Source: Sulfurovum sp. (GTDB lineage: Bacteria > Campylobacterota > Campylobacteria > Campylobacterales > Sulfurovaceae). From it: 8,678 bases of DNA. The stretch covers positions 1-8,678 of the forward strand of contig JAMONG010000197.1 in assembly GCA_027066595.1 (NCBI GenBank), written 5' to 3'. The position numbers and the translations under genes were made by a program. Under the pieces are notes generated by a model. That model had not been told where the DNA came from. It saw nothing but the letters and a program-made list of their open reading frames with translations, and made no database searches. The first letter of the stretch is position 1. Every line of letters begins with the position of its first letter. Positions 6,438-8,678 of the stretch are shown one piece after another.

Positions 6438-6736
6438 TACAATGCACAAAAGTACAAAACAATGCAAAATCCCCATAAAATAGACTGTTTATAGATATTA
6501 AGTATCTTCTAATTATATCACGCCAATTCTAATCAAAAGTGGTAATAATATCAGCAATCAGACAAATATATTCTAAATCTTCTTTATATCTATTTTTAAC
6601 ATGCCTAACAAGCATATTAATCTACAAACCTATCAAACATATGATTGAGTACTTGTTTTACACTATCACTTTTTATATTGGAGTAACGTCTAGTGGTGCA
6701 ATAATCATCTTTTTTGATTTATTGTTATTTGATGAT

Positions 6737-6761
6737 ACTTGATAAACTATTTTATCAAAGT
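6737..6761. terminator. Weak hairpin in the gene-poor stretch
   Basis: ACTTGATAAA (6737-6746) pairs with TTTATC-A-AAGT (6751-6761) over 10 bp with one bulged A and a CTAT loop, followed by TTAACC. It is all A/T-rich, so its stability is low. It could end read-through transcription from rnpB about 300 bases upstream, or may be chance. Confidence 0.25.
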
Positions 6762-6802
6762 TTAACCATTACCATTTTATAGATGTAACTTCCATTTTAC
6801 GT

Positions 6803-6893
6803 CTACCATGTGGTAGTTAGATTTAAAATTCACCAGCTAATATTGCTTAAATTTAAGTTAATTATCATATACTTTGCAAAACAAAGTACTTTG
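6803..6893. promoter_or_regulatory. Promoter region with three palindromes before the membrane-protein gene
   Basis: A TATACT box at 6868-6873 is a good -10 candidate, predicting a start near 6880. Around it are three dyads: CTACCA-TG-TGGTAG (6803-6816), the perfect 12-mer CTTAAATTTAAG (6846-6857), which covers the -35/spacer region, and the perfect 12-mer CAAAGTACTTTG (6882-6893), which covers the likely start site. The last one also has an extra ACTTTG copy at 6871-6876 that can pair with its left half. The winged-helix protein encoded in the same operon is the obvious candidate ligand, so autoregulation is plausible but inferred. Confidence 0.45.
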
Positions 6894-6905
6894 AAAAGGT
6901 TTGAA

Positions 6906-7523
6906 ATGTCAGAAGAAAAAGAAGAAGCCCTTCGTCAGATAAGTGAGATTAAGAACCATTTGGTAGATAAACAAAGCTTTTTCCCTTACAACTATAATGC
7001 TACGTATGTTTGGAGTGTTATAGCTGTTATTTTGACATTGGGTATTGTACCTATCTATGCATTGGGTATGGTTGCAGGTACAAGTATTGTATTTGTATTG
7101 ATTGCTATTGGTTTTATCGCAGAAGGGATGATGACTAAAAAGGTCAATCAAAGTTATGATATTGAAGATTGTACGGTCAGGCAACAGTTCATTATGAAAA
7201 ACTTTCTCATGATGTCTTGGTATTTGATAGTTATGAGTACTGTGTTGGCAATGTACGATTTATATATTCCCATTTATCTTATATGGCTTTTTATGGTTTC
7301 CTTGGGGTATTATGCGGTTGGATATGTGTTGAATATCAAAGGTTTTTCACTTATGGGACAGTTTAATACCACCGTTGCAACTATTTTACTAGCACTGGTT
7401 GCATATAATGGCAAATTAGTTGGTACAGACTCTATTTGGTTTTTCGTAGTGCAGGGGGCTGTGTTGTTTGGACTGGCTGTTTTACCTGCTATTATTGCAT
7501 GGTATCAAAAAAAGGAAGTTTAA
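6906..7523 (+). CDS. Integral membrane protein, about six helices, unknown function
   Basis: I do not recognise the family of this 205-residue protein. It begins with a charged soluble segment (residues 1-30, MSEEKEEALRQISEIKNHL then a FFPYNYN turn). Hydrophobic stretches at about 34-53, 57-75, 100-118, 121-142, 154-168 and 177-199 suggest six membrane helices, and a charged loop at 77-99 includes one Cys (C89). It ends with KKEV. No catalytic motif or substrate signature is visible. The ATG at 6906 is chosen because AAAAGG (6894-6899) lies six bases upstream. A GTG at 6810 in the same frame would add 32 residues lying across the promoter and palindromes and has no ribosome binding site. The stop codon abuts the start of the winged-helix regulator gene, which strongly suggests joint expression and a functional link, perhaps as a stress or envelope module. 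Confidence 0.85.
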   Translation: MSEEKEEALRQISEIKNHLVDKQSFFPYNYNATYVWSVIAVILTLGIVPIYALGMVAGTSIVFVLIAIGFIAEGMMTKKVNQSYDIEDCTVRQQFIMKNFLMMSWYLIVMSTVLAMYDLYIPIYLIWLFMVSLGYYAVGYVLNIKGFSLMGQFNTTVATILLALVAYNGKLVGTDSIWFFVVQGAVLFGLAVLPAIIAWYQKKEV

Positions 7524-7802
7524 GTGTTTGATCCACTTTTACATCAAACCGTGAGGTCGAAACTCATGTCGCTTCTTATAGCCAATGATGAACTTCCCTT
7601 TAAGGCACTCAAAGAGTATTTGGTTGTCACCGATGGGAACCTCTCTTCACATTTGAGTAAGCTTGAAAAAGAGGGGTATTTGTTGATAGAAAAGAGTTTT
7701 GAAGGCAAACGACCCAAAACAGTTATAAAGATTGCTCCTAAGGGTAAAAAAGCTTTTGATGTCTACATTGAAGCACTCAAAAAATTTATAGAGGAAAATT
7801 GA
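7524..7802 (+). CDS. Small winged-helix transcriptional regulator (ArsR/MarR-like, HTH_34 type)
   Basis: This 92-residue protein is essentially one winged helix-turn-helix domain. It opens with FDPLLHQTVRSKLMSLL, continues with ELPFKALKEYL and the recognition-helix segment VTDGNLSSHLSKLEKEGYL (residues 35-53), then the wing strand with SFEGKRPKTVIKI (58-70) and a C-terminal dimer helix (75-90). The TDGNLSSHLxKLExxGY and EGxRPxT pattern is typical of the stand-alone winged-helix domain family known as HTH_34 in Pfam. It probably binds DNA as a dimer, with no visible metal site or ligand domain. It starts with GTG directly after the TAA of the membrane-protein gene. AAAGGAAG (7511-7518) inside that gene's end, five bases away, serves as the ribosome binding site, so translation is likely coupled. 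Autoregulation through the upstream palindromes is inferred. Confidence 0.88.
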   Translation: MFDPLLHQTVRSKLMSLLIANDELPFKALKEYLVVTDGNLSSHLSKLEKEGYLLIEKSFEGKRPKTVIKIAPKGKKAFDVYIEALKKFIEEN

Positions 7803-7808
7803 TGAATC

Positions 7809-7852
7809 TATCATATTTATATCATTTTTTTATCATAAAAATATGTTATGCT
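7809..7852 (+). promoter_or_regulatory. Promoter of the exporter gene with phased TATCAT repeats
   Basis: TATCAT occurs at 7809, 7820 and 7831, exactly 11 bp apart, and a degenerate copy TATGTT falls at 7842, again 11 bp on. TG-T-TATGCT at 7844-7852 forms an extended -10, predicting a start near 7859 and a leader of about 23 bases with AAAGGGA (7870-7876). The phased repeats may be a protein-binding array on one DNA face or the phased AT-rich signal usual for promoters in this phylum. Confidence 0.5.
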
Positions 7853-7881
7853 GACAGTTTATTTTGTTTAAAGGGAAAAGA

Positions 7882-8678
7882 ATGAAACACTATATAGAGA
7901 TATTAAATAGATTTAAGTGGGCGATAGTATTTATCGTGCCACTTATGGTAATGATGTTAGCTTCAAGTTTGAAACATTTGGAGATAGATGGAAGTTACCG
8001 TATATGGTTTGAAGATGATTCAAAAATTCTAACCGATTATGATAAATTTAGAGAAGAATTTTCTAATGATGATGGTATTACCATTGTGTTTAAAGATGAG
8101 AACGGTATTTTCAATAAAAAAGCCCTTGGGAGTATTCAGAGGCTCACCGAAGCACTTTGGGATTTACCTCATATAGATAGGGTAGACTCTATCACCAACT
8201 ACCAGCATGTACATGCAGAGGCAGACAAACCTGATGATGTGTTAGTGGATGACTTCATCATGGAAGACCTATCAGAAGCTACGGGTGTATACTTTACTAA
8301 CCGTAAAAAAGTAGCTACTTCAGACAGTATAATTGTCGACAGTTTCCTCTCCAAAGATGGTACAACCACGATGATATTTGCCCGTTTAGAAGCAGAAGCA
8401 AATGAAGATGGTGACATCTCTAAAAAGATGATGGATTTAGTGATGCCACTTATAGAAGCAGAGACAAATACCACAGGATACAAATATTGGTTAAACGGTG
8501 GTCCACCGATGACACAAGCCTTTGTTGCGATAGCAGGAAATGATGCTATGACCTTTACTCCATTGGTATTTTTAGCTTCAATGATACTGCTTTTTATGCT
8601 CTTTAGACGTGTATCGGGTGCATTGATTCCTATGGCAGTAGTGTTGTTTACTTTTCTTTCTGTCCTTGCAGTACAGAC
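7882..8678 (+). CDS. RND-superfamily exporter, MMPL/HAE3-like (5' part, runs off the window)
   Basis: The first 265 codons are open to the window end with no stop. A membrane helix lies at about 13-30, followed by a large periplasmic domain (about 31-222) that begins with the family-like segment DGSYRIWFEDDSKILTDYDKF. A second helix is at about 226-242 and a third starts near 248. The order of one helix, about 190 periplasmic residues, then a helix bundle with the preceding WLNGGPPMTQAF segment fits the RND superfamily branch of MMPL/HAE3 exporters, roughly 750-850 residues when complete. These use the proton gradient to move lipids or other hydrophobic compounds. The substrate is not visible. 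The ATG at 7882 has AAAGGGA five bases upstream. It lies 79 bp after the winged-helix gene and has its own promoter candidate, so co-regulation is possible but not shown. Confidence 0.88.
   Translation, partial: MKHYIEILNRFKWAIVFIVPLMVMMLASSLKHLEIDGSYRIWFEDDSKILTDYDKFREEFSNDDGITIVFKDENGIFNKKALGSIQRLTEALWDLPHIDRVDSITNYQHVHAEADKPDDVLVDDFIMEDLSEATGVYFTNRKKVATSDSIIVDSFLSKDGTTTMIFARLEAEANEDGDISKKMMDLVMPLIEAETNTTGYKYWLNGGPPMTQAFVAIAGNDAMTFTPLVFLASMILLFMLFRRVSGALIPMAVVLFTFLSVLAVQ

Larger units (their letters stand above)
6438..6905. other. AT-rich gene-poor stretch between rnpB and the membrane-protein gene
   Basis: These 468 bases hold no convincing gene. On the + strand a 67-codon GTG frame (6539-6742) is hydrophobic but lacks a ribosome binding site. 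On the - strand three consecutive short frames in different phases read in a protein-like, hydrophilic way: 6768 down to 6673 (31 codons, contains SKKMIIAPLDVTPI), about 6681 down to 6617 (contains SDSVKQVLNHMFDRFVD) and 6615 down to 6529 (contains LVRHVKNRYKEDLEYI). They could be a decayed gene with two frameshifts, or chance in AT-rich DNA. The right third carries palindromes and a promoter, listed separately. Confidence 0.4.

Noticed and set aside
6529..6615. A 28-residue - strand frame starting with ATG that could be a small protein.
   Set aside because: No ribosome binding site or promoter is seen on that strand. It is kept only as part of the possible decayed-gene observation.
6539..6742. 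A 67-codon + strand frame with a GTG start, rich in hydrophobic residues.
   Set aside because: No ribosome binding site, very AT-rich, and the hydrophobic look is what results from reading opposite to A-rich, hydrophilic - strand frames.
6810..6905. A 32-residue N-terminal extension of the membrane protein from a GTG at 6810.
   Set aside because: It would run through the promoter and two palindromes and lacks a ribosome binding site. The ATG at 6906 has AAAAGG at good spacing.
6909..7184. A 91-codon - strand frame opposite the membrane-protein gene.
   Set aside because: It is antisense to a well-supported gene and has low-complexity Thr/Asn/Cys-rich content ending in a Phe run.
1..8678. CRISPR arrays, insertion sequences, tRNA genes or attachment sites.
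   Set aside because: No regularly spaced direct repeats of suitable length, no transposase frame with terminal inverted repeats, and no cloverleaf were seen on reading both strands.

Overview
This 8.7-kb window looks like the chromosome of a member of the Campylobacterota, most likely a Sulfurovum- or Sulfurimonas-like relative. The evidence is moderate-to-low G+C, AAGGA-type ribosome binding sites, promoters with a good -10 box and T-rich phased upstream DNA instead of a clear -35, a monomeric-type isocitrate dehydrogenase tail, and the gene order icd-mdh-fumC-sucC-sucD. The genus is an inference from style and gene order. No similarity search was possible.

Left part (1-4953): a block of C4/C6 acid-cycle genes, all on the + strand. 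It holds the end of icd, then mdh and fumC (33 bp apart, probably co-transcribed), then sucC and sucD (20 bp apart, with their own TATAAT promoter). Together these enzymes cover isocitrate/2-oxoglutarate, malate/oxaloacetate, fumarate/malate and succinate/succinyl-CoA. All are reversible and usable in either the oxidative or the reductive TCA cycle. The window does not contain the 2-oxoglutarate:ferredoxin oxidoreductase genes that often follow sucD in this phylum. Long hairpins without a U-run follow icd, fumC and sucD, and a structured leader precedes mdh.

Middle part (4954-6437): a glutaminase gene (glsA) with two candidate promoters and no visible Shine-Dalgarno sequence, followed after only about 16 bp by the RNase P RNA gene (rnpB, bacterial type A). 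The rnpB promoter abuts the glsA stop codon.

Right part (6438-8678): about 470 bp of AT-rich DNA without a convincing gene. It holds short protein-like reading fragments on the - strand and several palindromes. Next comes a two-gene unit: a six-helix membrane protein of unrecognised family directly coupled (stop codon abutting a GTG start) to a small winged-helix regulator. The window ends inside an RND/MMPL-type exporter gene with its own promoter, preceded by TATCAT repeats at exact 11-bp spacing.

Most of the window is ordinary housekeeping sequence. The least explained pieces are the mdh leader, the gene-poor stretch after rnpB, and the membrane protein/winged-helix pair with palindromes around its promoter. 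I found no CRISPR array, insertion sequence, tRNA or clear new defence system.
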